From Acanthococcus lagerstroemiae (Eukaryota; Arthropoda; Insecta; Hemiptera; Eriococcidae): a stretch of 64,000 nt of DNA. Position 1 is the stretch's first letter; each line of letters begins with the position of its first letter. The notes under the pieces were generated by a model. The model was not told the DNA's origin, did no database searches, and saw only the letters and a list, made by a program, of their open reading frames with translations. The DNA is taken from NCBI GenBank assembly GCA_031841125.1, contig CM063113.1, positions 37,203,197-37,267,196 of the forward strand, in the 5' to 3' direction. The position numbers were made by a program, and so were the translations under genes. Below are positions 54,401 through 64,000 of the stretch, piece after piece.

Positions 54401-55130
54401 TTTTTCTTAAGAAATTCAATTTCATCATAGGGTATGTTCTCGGGGGTTAGGGTTTTTCTACTTCTTTTTCATTATAACTTCCTGTATTAGGCTTAGAAGC
54501 TTGAACTATCACTAAAGATTCTAATTTTGCTTAAATTCTCACCATTAATACTCTAAGTTGGGTATATAACTTTGTACCCTACAGTTTTATTCATAATAAT
54601 ACCTATGACTACTTGCCCTCTTTTCACTGCTGTATTAATTATTCTATACTCCCCCGTCCAAGCATCATTTTCTTCTGGCCATCTCACTTCACTAATTCCC
54701 ATTAGGTATACATCTAATTTTAATCTTTTCATCTCTTTCTTTGAATTTTCTAATTTGCCCAACTCCTTACATTCCATGTCCCTATTCTCAATTGTGATAG
54801 TTTCTCACTAGGTACTAGGTAGTCTCCGCTCGGACATCTGAATGGAACACTTTTTACATCCGGAATTATTATTTACTTTGTGAGTTGCCATCATAATTGT
54901 GGTGGTGGGAACGCATCTCCAGGGAAGAATACTGATGTGGTTTCCCCCTGCTTTTATCAGGGTTCATCTGTCGGAGTTTTCGTTCTCCTATAATACCTAT
55001 AGGTTTTCTATTAGGTTCTTCATCACGCCAAGGTAACACACAGAGAGGGAGAGGTTCGGTTACCCTAGCCTGAAGATCATTCATATTCATGTGTGCCAGA
55101 GAAGTGAAAACAGGACCTTCCCTCATTCAA

Positions 55131-55637
55131 AGTTTTGATCATTGGCTACATTTGGAAAATCAGTGGCCCTGAGTTGAAAAATTTGTAATCTTTTCATTTG
55201 ATTTTATAACTTAGATTAGCCAAAAGAAAGCTTTGAACAGTTTTCTTTTCAGTGGGAGAATTTTAGCCCCGCCTCCCTCTTTGTTGTTTCGATACGCTCC
55301 TGGAAATGTAACACCTTGGATTGTTGCGGAAATACAGTGCGGTCAAATTGAGTAGGTGCTTCGTACTTGAACCTGCTTTCCTTCGTCATTTAACGAGATG
55401 ATTTAAAATTAAAATCTTCGCACATAATTATAGTAAACTTGCTTTGTTCAACTCTATGAAACTGTAATCTCGTATAACGTACCATATAGGTATCTATAAT
55501 AAAATCCAGATTTTACGACTCCTGCAGCGGAATAACTTTGATAATAACCGCCATAACCTTTTGAAATTTATTGATGGTTCCGAAGGCAAAGTGAGTTTCA
55601 ACTTGTCTTCTTTATACAGCAGACTTGAAGTTTTAGA

Positions 55638-55668
<31 letters not shown>

Positions 55669-56585
55669 GAGAGACAGAAATGATTTTATATTTGCTATCT
55701 GATGATGAAATAACTGTAGCAAAAAACCGAAAAATGTCAAAAGTTGTGTAGAATATACGTGAGTTAGAATATTGGAGATCTCATCTGAGACTATACTATA
55801 TTGTGACAATTGCCAAATTTTTTGCCTCTTACCGATTACATTTAGCATTGTACGAGCATACATATCTGTGTCGGTCGGTTCGTTTTAAGAGTAATTTGAA
55901 TGCAAAGTTCGTTCTATACCTACATTCATTCGCATAATGCCAACTAGAATTAGTTAATTCGTGAACATCCGAGTTAACCTCGGCAGCACCTCTGAGTTAT
56001 CGACTCGCTAACAGTATTTGTAAACTTCATCATTGTATGCCGAGAATACAGAAAAATTCGAGGCGGATCAGGACCGCGTGTTTTTTTACACCTCCAGGCG
56101 ATATTCCGTTCGTAGAGGATTCCTGTACTGAATGAATAATCTGATTAGTTGACTTTGTGGACTTTAACCTTGGCCATCATTTACTGGCTAATGGCTATCC
56201 AGTACTCGTCTTACCCGTCAATAAGCCAGCTTATCAAATAGCCGATAGCCTTGGTACGCTTTATCAAAAAGCACTTCGTAGAAAGAACTTAGCACTTGAC
56301 ACGTTCGATTATAATACGAAATTTGCTATCATCTTAAAACTCGTGAAGAGATGAGTGATTAACGCGCAACTTTTATCTTTAGATTCAAGTGCGTGTTCCG
56401 TGCTGCATGTTGCTTTGCACGGTAATCGATTGCAATAATTTCGTGTTTCGAAACCGATGGAGCTCTTGTTCAGTAAAGACTAAGACTATGGTCTTGACTC
56501 AGGAGAGGGAAGAAACAACAATTTATTCATCTCACCCATTAAAACAGATCATCCAAAAATAAATCGGTCAAAAAGCTATAAAATA
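55131..56585. other. Intergenic; poly-A tract at 55642-55668
   Basis: Apart from the A27 tract, nothing is identified. A 65-codon open frame at 56157-56354 has protein-like composition but no recognised domain. Confidence 0.4.
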
Positions 56586-56846
56586 CCCGATGCGCCAAAT
56601 CCCGCCAGTTACCCGGGTAACTAAAAGGGAACCAAGAGTAACTGACGGGTTTTTGGGTAATCTGAGGGTAACTGAGGGTTACAAATGGGTAACTAGGGTA
56701 ACTGATTGCGTATCGGGATGGGCGAAATCCCGCCAGTTACCCGGGTAACTAAAGGGGAACCGAGGATAACTGATGGGTTTCTGGGTAATCTGAGGGTAAC
56801 CGAGGGTTGCAAATGGGTAATTAGAGGGTAACTGATTGCGCGTCGG
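56586..56846 (+). repeat. Two tandem units of a GGGTAACT-rich element (about 130 bp each)
   Basis: Units 56586-56716 and 56715-56846 share CGCCAGTTACCCGGGTAACT, GGGTAATCTGAGGGTAAC and AACTGATTGCG. Each ends in a GATGCG/GATTGCG(C/T)-TCGGG terminus. A single inverted copy lies at 22181-22276. Confidence 0.85.
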
Positions 56847-58613
56847 GTAGACCCTCATTGGTGGTCTAAAAATTTTCACATTTTTTCGTCCTCAATAGCG
56901 ACCTAATATTTAGTCTAGTTTAAAAAAATAAAAACTTTGTGGATGGTCTAAAAATTGTCGACCTTACTTCCGTCAGCTGCAGAGAAATATGTAGTGATGT
57001 ATAGTAACAACAGTCACCCGAAACTGGTCGATATCGAGTCGATTTAAGGTCCAGTTGATTGAAAATTCAGAAATCGACGAGCAATAGGCCTCAAAATATA
57101 ACTGATAGTTGGTCGGACTTAGATCCATTTCATTATTTTCCAAAATCGACATGGAAAGATGGTCGATACCTAGGCGGTCCCGGGTTTAATTTAATTCCAG
57201 TCCCGAAAATGATTTCAGTACCATAAATATGATCCATATTCGATCAGCTAGAGGTCCAATTCTTTGACAGTCTTGAAAACGCTGTTCTACATCCGTACAA
57301 ATACGGTTGAATTTTATGCTGTTCGAAGTCCAGTTTAATTACTTTCCTGAAAATGACATAAATTAAACATGAAAAGAAGTTCGGCTCTAGGTCCCATGTC
57401 TGTCATTGAAAGTCTATTATTGAGCTTTAATATTCCGCCATTGGACCGACCTTTATCAATCTGTAATTGCTCATCCAGCACTGAACGATCAGACAGCTTC
57501 AACACTTTACCACAAAACTGACCTTAAGTAGTCTGCCCTGGAAGTCTATTATTGGACTACGCATGAAAGCTCTAATAATAGTAACAATAATAGCTTTTAT
57601 TTTAGACGATGGCCGATTGGAATTTTATAATCTACTTTTAATGATAACAGTATTGCGTGTAATGATCTTGCTCAATCAACTCTTATCGCCTTATACCCTG
57701 TTTCTGGGCAACGGCCTCTCTCAGTCTAGTCCAATATTTTCTTTCGATCGCCATCCTATGGAAGTGCATATTCCTAAGAAATTTTTCAATATCATCCTGC
57801 CATCTAATCCGTTGCCTGCCCTTGTTTCTTTTGTAGTCTGTTGGTTGTCAGAAAGTTGGTCAGTCCGACGATTGTCCCCTAGTCTGGCTACGTAACCGGC
57901 TCAAGTCTATTTTTGCCTTCATCTGTATTAGTAATAATATTTTGATTGAATTTTAGTTTGATTTTGATTATTTTGTTTGGAGTACAGTCTATTTTTCTGA
58001 TTTTTAATTGAGGAGCAGACTTGCAAAACGTCCCCTAAATGCAAAACCATAGAACTGAGAAAAATGAGAAAAACATGGCTACAAAAAGTATGATATATGT
58101 AGCGTAATCTATTAACTGTTATTGGCAGCTCGAATCTTCCTCCATAGGACTACCTTATCATTTTCCCTATTGCGGACATTACGTCACAGTCAACAGAACG
58201 AGCTGTCGGAATTCTAACAAGTTAGGCCCATTTGCAAGTTCTTACATAAAAAAATATCGTATTTTCCCGAATTTAGAACAGTTAGGATGCTTTATAAACG
58301 CATATATACCAAAGAAAAAAATCAGCAGTCTCGTTTATTATTTTTATGCAAAATAGTAAATTTTAGGACCTTTTGCAGGTTCCCTATTTTTTCTCCGAAG
58401 AGTACAATAAATAAAATTTTAGGACCTTCTGCAGGTTCTCTGTTTTTTTTTGTTTTTTTTTCCCCCCCTTAGATCCCATAAGCTGTTATAGACATGCCGT
58501 TCAATTCACATAGTTCGTAGTTTCGAGACCTAGTGCGTTCTGTTTTTGCCAACCAGATAGCGTTCCAAACTCAACAATACGAAATTTGCAGTTAGGACCT
58601 TAGACAATAGAGA
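56847..58613. other. Intergenic; TTAGGACCTT-type short repeats near 58370-58440
   Basis: TTTTAGGACCTTxTGCAGGTT occurs twice directly about 55 bp apart, and TTAGGACCTTAG again near 58593. Otherwise unassigned. Confidence 0.45.
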
Positions 58614-58800
58614 ATGGACTGGTAATAGTGGTAAGAATTACACAGGTTTAAATGGAGCATCGTTGAATGTAAACAAAGGCAATTTGCCCTGTTCGTAGTT
58701 ATATTTATATAGTACCTGTATAGTTATAGGGTACGTTAGATTTCTTCAAGGCAAATTGCCTTTGTTTACATTCAACTTTTCTCGACTATTACCAGTCCAT
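58614..58800. mobile_element. Palindromic MITE ATGGACTGGTAATAG
   Basis: Ends ATGGACTGGTAATAG and CTATTACCAGTCCAT are exact inverses. A second inverted block, TTGAATGTAAACAAAGGCAA and inverse, lies inside. 187 bp. Confidence 0.88.
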
Positions 58801-58854
58801 ATAACGTAGTTATATCTATATAGTCAAAGGTTAGGATGTTTTGCAGGTCTGCTC

Positions 58855-59017
58855 AATTGGGATGTTAACCTCACCCAGGTAGTGCTAATATCGTGGTATG
58901 GTGACAATGGCGAGAACAACTGATACGAATCGAAAGGGGGATGATTTCACGTACCTTATCGCCTCGTTATTATCGACAGGGATACCAACTTTGGAAACTC
59001 AGGTTAACATCCCAATT
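58855..59017. mobile_element. Inverted-end element AATTGGGATGTTAACCT
   Basis: Perfect 17-bp inverse ends at 58855-58871 and 59001-59017; 163 bp. Confidence 0.8.
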
Positions 59018-59089
59018 TAGATTTCTTCAGTTTGTTCTGCTTTGATTAATTTCTTCTCATGAGCTGTAGTCAGGGACTAGGTCTGCGAT

Positions 59090-59437
59090 CCTATTGGGAT
59101 TTAAACCTGCACTAGAGTGCGCTGCAAAATTACCTGCGCGGGTGTTAGTGGGTTGAAAATGAGTGTGTGATCATGTGTACTATCAAATAGAACCACTGCT
59201 ATCTTCAGTAGGGTAAAAAACCGAGTAAAAATTATTCTGCCAGTAGAACTGATTATAATTTAATTTTTTTGGTGATGATGCAGTCGAATTTAGGACAAGT
59301 TTTCTTTGAAAGGGAATTTCTAATCGACTTAATGATAGTTGAAGTTTGCTACACGCGTATGGTAAATCATACGTGATCATTCACACATATCGCAGGACTG
59401 CCAACACTTGAAACTCTTAAGTTTAAATCCCAATAGG
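59090..59437. mobile_element. Inverted-end element CCTATTGGGATTTAAAC
   Basis: Perfect 17-bp inverse ends at 59090-59106 and 59421-59437; 348 bp. Contains the CACCCGCGCAGGT repeat inverted. The ends share TTGGGAT with the neighbour at 58855, hinting at related families. Confidence 0.75.
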
Positions 59438-59439
59438 TT

Positions 59440-59830
59440 AGTGTGAGATTGACACAAGCATCGAAATTTCGCTTTTTAGATTGATTTTGTATTGTCCTTT
59501 TAGGATGTATTTCAAGCTCCAAAACTTGTTCCATGCCAATGTTATCCGACAATTAATTTCTATGTCCACCCCCCCCCCTTCCCAAACTGATATAGTCTGT
59601 CTATTTAGATAAGTTGCTTCTTGGACTTTTGCTATTTTTATGTTCTCTAGCTCCATAATAATAGTCGTCTTTGTGGCTATTGGAAAGTATTTTTGTCTCC
59701 AGGTTTATTTTCAGTCTTGCGACTTGTCCTCCTTTCATTAAATCAGTTTTTTTCCCTCTTTTGTATTTTTTGGATAAATTGACATTTATTGAAGCTATAC
59801 TGTATGACGTGGAGAGCCATTTTTCGCTTA
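59440..59830 (-). mobile_element. RTE-like LINE fragment
   Basis: Minus strand: LKINLETKILSNSHKD, IKIAKVQEATYLNRQTIS, EINCRITLAWNKFWSLKYIL and KINLKSEI. This is the thumb region after the RT active site in RTE-like ORF2. An in-frame run of glycines breaks it. Confidence 0.75.
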
Positions 59831-59899
59831 CCGCTTGTCGGTGTTCTCCATGCCACTCACAATTATCATGTACATAGTGTTCTACCTTATTACTACGGT

Positions 59900-60560
59900 T
59901 AGACTAATTCATCTGTTATATTTTTCTTTCTTTTTCATAACTTCGTTGACATATTTGTATTCCATGGTTGTTAGTGTGCTGCAACGATTTTCAAACCAAT
60001 TTTTACTTATTTTTCCTATTTTGTACTTTTTTCTGGTTTCCTTGAAGACGGAGCAGTCTAAGAAGGTGCGGTTTGGGGTGTCTGGTGTTTTTTTTTTCTT
60101 TTGCAATTCATACAGGTGTCTTCTTCTGTTATTTTGTACTTTTTTAAATATTCGCAAAAGTTTCCGTGACCTGTTCGAAATAATTGTGTTAGATAGAAGT
60201 TGAGTTTTAATGCTTTGTTTTTGAGTCTTTCTTCAACGTTGAGTATTAGTTTATAGGTTCTTCTTCCTGTTTCATCAGTATTGTATTCTTCTTGCCAGAG
60301 CTTGATGTATTTAGTTTTTGTCTCATTAATGCTTTCTTTTTTTTCTTTTTTTTTGGGGGGGGGGGGTTCAGTGAGGTGAGATAATTTTATAGTTTTAATT
60401 TCGTTACTTCTTCGTATCTGTAAATCTATTGGTAATATTCCTGCTGTTACATTTGTGGAAGTGTATGAGACTGTTCTGTATGCTGCTATAACCCCTAATA
60501 GTATTTTTCTTTATTCTCTCCTGTTTTTGTTTTTTTTTTTTGCGCTTAATTTTGGGTCTA
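59900..60560 (-). mobile_element. R1-like LINE C-terminal fragment
   Basis: Minus strand: AYRTVSYTSTNVTAGILPID, WQEEYNTDETGRRTYKLI, LFRTGHGNFCEYLKKYKITE, then CMNCKRKKTPDTPNRTFLDC. AYRTVS...AGxxPIDL and TGHGxF with a zinc knuckle are R1-clade signatures. Confidence 0.8.
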
Positions 60561-60779
60561 TTAGTTTGATTTGGTTCGTATAGTTTGATACTAGTATTAC
60601 GTCGTATGCAAACCCTAGGTTATTACTCAACCCACTTATCCTTATTCTTTTATCCTCCCAAGTCATTGCTTCGAAGTCCTCTTCTAATTGATTGCTGGAC
60701 AGGACTGGTGATTGGGGGTCCCTCTACCTCACACATTTTTAGGGTCAGCAACGAGCCTCTTGCAATTACTTTTTTTTTA

Positions 60780-61150
60780 AATTTCTTCATTGAATTGACT
60801 GCAGAGTGAGTTTGTGTAGTTTTTCTATTACTTTTTTATTTGAGTAGTATCGGGTCGAATATTTATTAATTTTTTTTTTTTTTTTTTATTGCTATTGAGC
60901 ATTAAAGTGCGTGCTTTTTACCGACCCTTCTTGAGTAGCGAGGTTACCTTTGTTCTTTATTGACGTTTCTTCCATTTCTTCGAACCATTGTTTCATTGAA
61001 TTGATTGCAGAGTGCGTTCGTGTTGTTCACAGAAATTTCCATGAAAATTTTTATTTCTTCCAGCCATCTTCACGTATTGTTTCATTGAATTGATTGCAGA
61101 GTGCATACGTGTTGTTGATAAAAATTCCCATGGAAATTTGTTATTATTGC
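60780..61150. repeat. Three direct repeats of TTTCATTGAATTGATTGCAG
   Basis: Copies near 60786, 60992 and 61079. The last two form units of about 87 bp that also share GTGTTGTT and TTCCCATGGAAATTT-like words. Confidence 0.8.
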
Positions 61151-62097
61151 ATTTTATTAAAGTTGCATCAGGCCGATAATTATTTATTAATTTTCATTAA
61201 AAAAATATCATTATCAGTCTATCTGTAATCTTCACACTGTAGACTTGAATTAGACTTACATTAGACACCCATAAAATGTCTGTAGTGATGCAAAATTGAC
61301 TAAAAATAGACCATGGGCCATTATAAGCCGATATTTAGACGTCCATATTTTAAGACTATTTACAACGTCCAGTATAAACGTCCCGTGGTGAGGACGATCT
61401 GGGTCAACGGGCTCAGGGAAGCGCCGAAGAAGTGTGTAGAACTTGCAGCAGCTCCGCTGAAATCTCATATATGTTTTAATTTCAAGTAAGGCATGAAATT
61501 TTTTGGTTTTGTTGACCGAGTTCAGCTTTTAGAAAAATTTCGGAAATTTCAGTTCCAAATCTCTTATTGATTCGTGTATGGCTATCATTGCTGACTAGCT
61601 CTGCAAATGTATTTCGATTGCAGTTGAGGGAGCGATAGGAGATGAAGTTTAAAGAAAAGCGACATGTTGAGATTGTTTCGTTTTATGCTATGACCTGATA
61701 TGATTTTGCACGTTTAATGATAGAGAAACTCATTTTTGCAAATCATAATGTATAATGTGCATTTTTGTTCGTAGATTATTTTTAGCTTATACTGGAACTA
61801 TTCGGTGGGAGGAAGGACACCATTCGATTATTTCGATGATGAGGTTCGTTAGTTTGAATAATCGGAAATGCAGTTTCAATTGTCGCCCACTCTAACTAAT
61901 CACATTGTTATGTTTTTTGGTAATAGGAGGAATGAAATGGTGCATCTTGTCATGCAGAATTTAGCTTCGTTGGTTGAGTAGTGAAATGCGAGTGCTCATT
62001 CGCCTATATATATAATTTTTCACCCGATGCTTTCGTGGTCTATTCCTCTTGACTCGAGTCATCGGATTTTTCTGATGTGTGAGGCTCAAGAACTATC
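61151..62097. other. Intergenic, no recognised feature
   Basis: Nothing supportable seen. Confidence 0.4.
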
Positions 62098-62645
62098 AAG
62101 TTGGCTCGTTTTGTATCCCCTCTGGATTAAACGCCATTTTGTAGTAGCAAGTTGTGCACTCCGAATATCACATTCCCCGAGAGATGACTGTGCTACAAGC
62201 CTGATACTCCTAAATAGGTGAAGTCGGCGTGGCAGCTCATATCTGCTTTGGCTTATCACTAAAAAGAATCGATACTGACATGTCGTGGAATCCCATGTGA
62301 CAAGTCAGAGAGATAATTTTACTTGTTGGCGAAGTCCGATCTCAACTCTCACGAGACATTAAATAAGTTGGCTCGCTTTTCTTCTTCGTAGACCGTTGTC
62401 GGATTCTGTGTTGAACGACTTTTTGCGGTAGTAAGTTGTGCACTCCAAATATCAGAGTCAGAGGTCCCGAAAGACGCTGTACAAGTCTGATATTCTTGAA
62501 TAGGTTTAGTTTCGAATTGCAGTTCATATCTGCTTCGGCTTATCACTGAAAAGGATCGATAATGACATATCCCGGGATTCCATACGATTAGTGGAGGAGA
62601 GGATTTTGCTATGTAGTTGACGAAATCCGATCTCAACTCTGTACT
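62098..62645. repeat. Direct tandem duplication, two units of about 270 bp
   Basis: Both units run GTTGGCTCG ... GTAGTA(G)CAAGTTGTGCACTCC ... TCATATCTGCTT(T/C)GGCTTATCACT ... GAAATCC/GAAGTCCGATCTCAACTCT. Divergence is visible, so it is old. Confidence 0.85.
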
Positions 62646-63249
62646 CCCCAGTGGCTGAATCAAAGTCCGGATCTTTTCTTATAATCAGCCCAAATGTCTT
62701 GCATGAGCAAACAAAATTAGAAATGTGAACACTTCTTTCTTGCATACAAAAGTTCTCTCCTGGAAAAATTTAATTTAAAAAAAAATTATATTAGAGAGGT
62801 GTTTATTGTCAGTGGCTAAGTGGTTATCGCCACTGTGGTGTACGTAGTTTCATATGGGTTTTGAAGTGTAAATTATTACATCTGTTACATCTTATGACTT
62901 AAATTACTATTAGCTGAGGTAAGTTATTGAGTTGAGAGTAGTCTGTTGCACTGTTACGATTATAGTTAATGTACCTAATTCTCGGTGATGTGTTTGACTG
63001 TTATGGTTTCGGAGTAGCTATTGTATATTGGTGGCGGTTGACGCTGGTGGAATATGTGGTCGTCTGGTCGTGTGTGTGGTGTAGGTGACCAGGACGCCAA
63101 GAGGTATTCGGTTGGTGGTGGTTTCGATGGTACGTAGAAAGGTACATGTTTTTTTCTGATAAAATCGGTCGTCCAGGTAGATGTATTCTCTTAGATTTCT
63201 AGGAGTTTACCAGTCATGTAGTTCCATTTTGTGGTCTGTGAGTTGACAA
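62646..63249. other. Intergenic, GT-rich on plus strand
   Basis: 63000-63140 is rich in GGTGG and GTGTG words. No feature assigned. Confidence 0.4.
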
Positions 63250-63720
63250 CGAGTTGATGTATATGGTCTCATAGGTCGGTAGGATTAAGAAATGGTATGA
63301 AGGCGTCTGTTTCCGATCTGGCCGTTTCTTCGATAAGACCGTGTCCAATTATATCGCAGTGGCCTAGGATCCAAATGAAGATGAGTTCAATGCTCAGGTT
63401 GGACAAGTGATCGAAGAAGAATAGTTTGAGTGGTAGCAGATCCATTTTCGAATTCCTTTTGGCTTGAAGCGTCTGTTGAGAGATTTTCGAATCCAAAAAA
63501 ATAAGTTGACGATGGAACTATTGAGGGGTTTAAGAAACACTGGTATACAGCACTCAGTTCTGTATGTATTGTGTTGATGTTCAGCACCGATGGTAGGGCA
63601 AAGGCAGCTAGTTGCGTATCAATGAGGTGTGCCGCGGAAGTTCGATTGGGAGACTTAGATCCATCCACAAAGCAGCATACATAATTCGAGTATTTGGTGC
63701 AGATAGAGTCAAATCCTAAA
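63250..63720 (-). mobile_element. LINE RNase H domain fragment
   Basis: Minus strand reads MDGSKSPNRTSAA, then AFALPSVLNINTIHTELSAV and later FIWILGHCDIIGHGLIEETA. DGS, HTELxAV and IxGHxxIxGH blocks in this order are the RNase H domain of I/Jockey-type LINEs. Frameshifts split it in two frames. Confidence 0.75.
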
Positions 63721-64000
63721 TTTAAATCTGAATCTTCTTGAGAACGATAGAATTCATTTTGAATAATTTAAGAAGTCTTCGCAACTCTTCTTGAGTTTTT
63801 TCGAGTTTGAAAAATAATAAAGCTTTGGAAACGTAGGACCTATCTACATATATCCTAGAAAGCTGCTCTTTGCGCCCACGTCCTGATGCGGAGGAAGTGT
63901 TGGTCAACTTGCCTATCTAAAAAATCCGGAACATTGCGTGGCTGATCTTAGTCCAAGATCTATCAGACGGACAAGTCAGGCAAACAGTGAGCAATCCAAC
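63721..64000 (-). other. Window edge, probable upstream part of the same LINE
   Basis: Minus strand LSRIYVDRSYVSKALLFFKL is continuous in orientation with the RNase H fragment, but no motif fixes its identity. Confidence 0.35.

Larger units (their letters stand above)
49640..55130 (-). mobile_element. Dispersed pieces of a minus-strand LINE (5-prime at 55130, 3-prime near 49640)
   Basis: 55130-54870 reads LPLCVLPWRDEEPNRKP, as upstream of the 12395 copy. 54780-54590 is the endonuclease start (MECKELGKLENSKKEMKRL, GISEVRW). 52475-52130 matches the linker at 7970-8250. 50420-50250 and 49979-49640 hold FKTYISSIALYGCKTWTI and FEMWCYRRMLNIKW, RNEKVLRRTE. The pieces are in LINE order and orientation, so they may be one copy split by later insertions. 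Confidence 0.6.

Noticed and set aside
1..64000. Horizontally acquired bacterial or viral genes
   Set aside because: No frame outside the two genes and LINE remnants showed a recognisable bacterial or viral domain.

Overview
This is a 64 kb piece of an animal nuclear genome, most likely an insect. Both genes have many exons with GT-AG introns. The first encodes the arthropod Septin-7/Peanut protein and ends in the same KKGLF-type tail as Drosophila Peanut. Intergenic DNA and introns are AT-rich and full of non-LTR retrotransposon remnants, tRNA-derived SINE-like sequences and short inverted-repeat DNA transposons. There is no bacterial operon, CRISPR array or rRNA. I cannot resolve the insect order from the sequence.

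Layout: 1-12.6 kb is intergenic and repeat-dominated, including one minus-strand LINE copy cut up by at least three later insertions (about 7.5-12.4 kb). A CpG-richer stretch at 12.66-14.34 kb probably holds the promoter and first exon of the septin gene. The septin coding exons run from 17152 to 40707 on the plus strand: nine recognisable coding exons giving 523 residues, and the initiator codon is not certain. Its long introns (6.8, 6.7, 1.3, 4.6 and 2.1 kb) hold most of the mobile elements. A second plus-strand gene, a GK5-type FGGY carbohydrate kinase, is complete at 43221-46035 in eleven exons (514 residues) with a polyadenylation signal just downstream. From 46 kb to the end no gene could be supported. 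That part holds LINE fragments of at least three types (RTE-like, R1-like, and a Jockey/I-like type), hAT-type MITEs and palindromic elements.

The two genes show no obvious functional link: one makes a cytoskeletal GTP-binding filament protein, the other a small-molecule kinase. The unusual content is the non-autonomous DNA-element population. At least seven elements have inverted ends and exact or near-exact 8-bp target duplications, the hAT signature, and several others are near-perfect hairpins. They are nested in each other and in LINEs, so their relative ages can be read. No transposase gene was found in the window.
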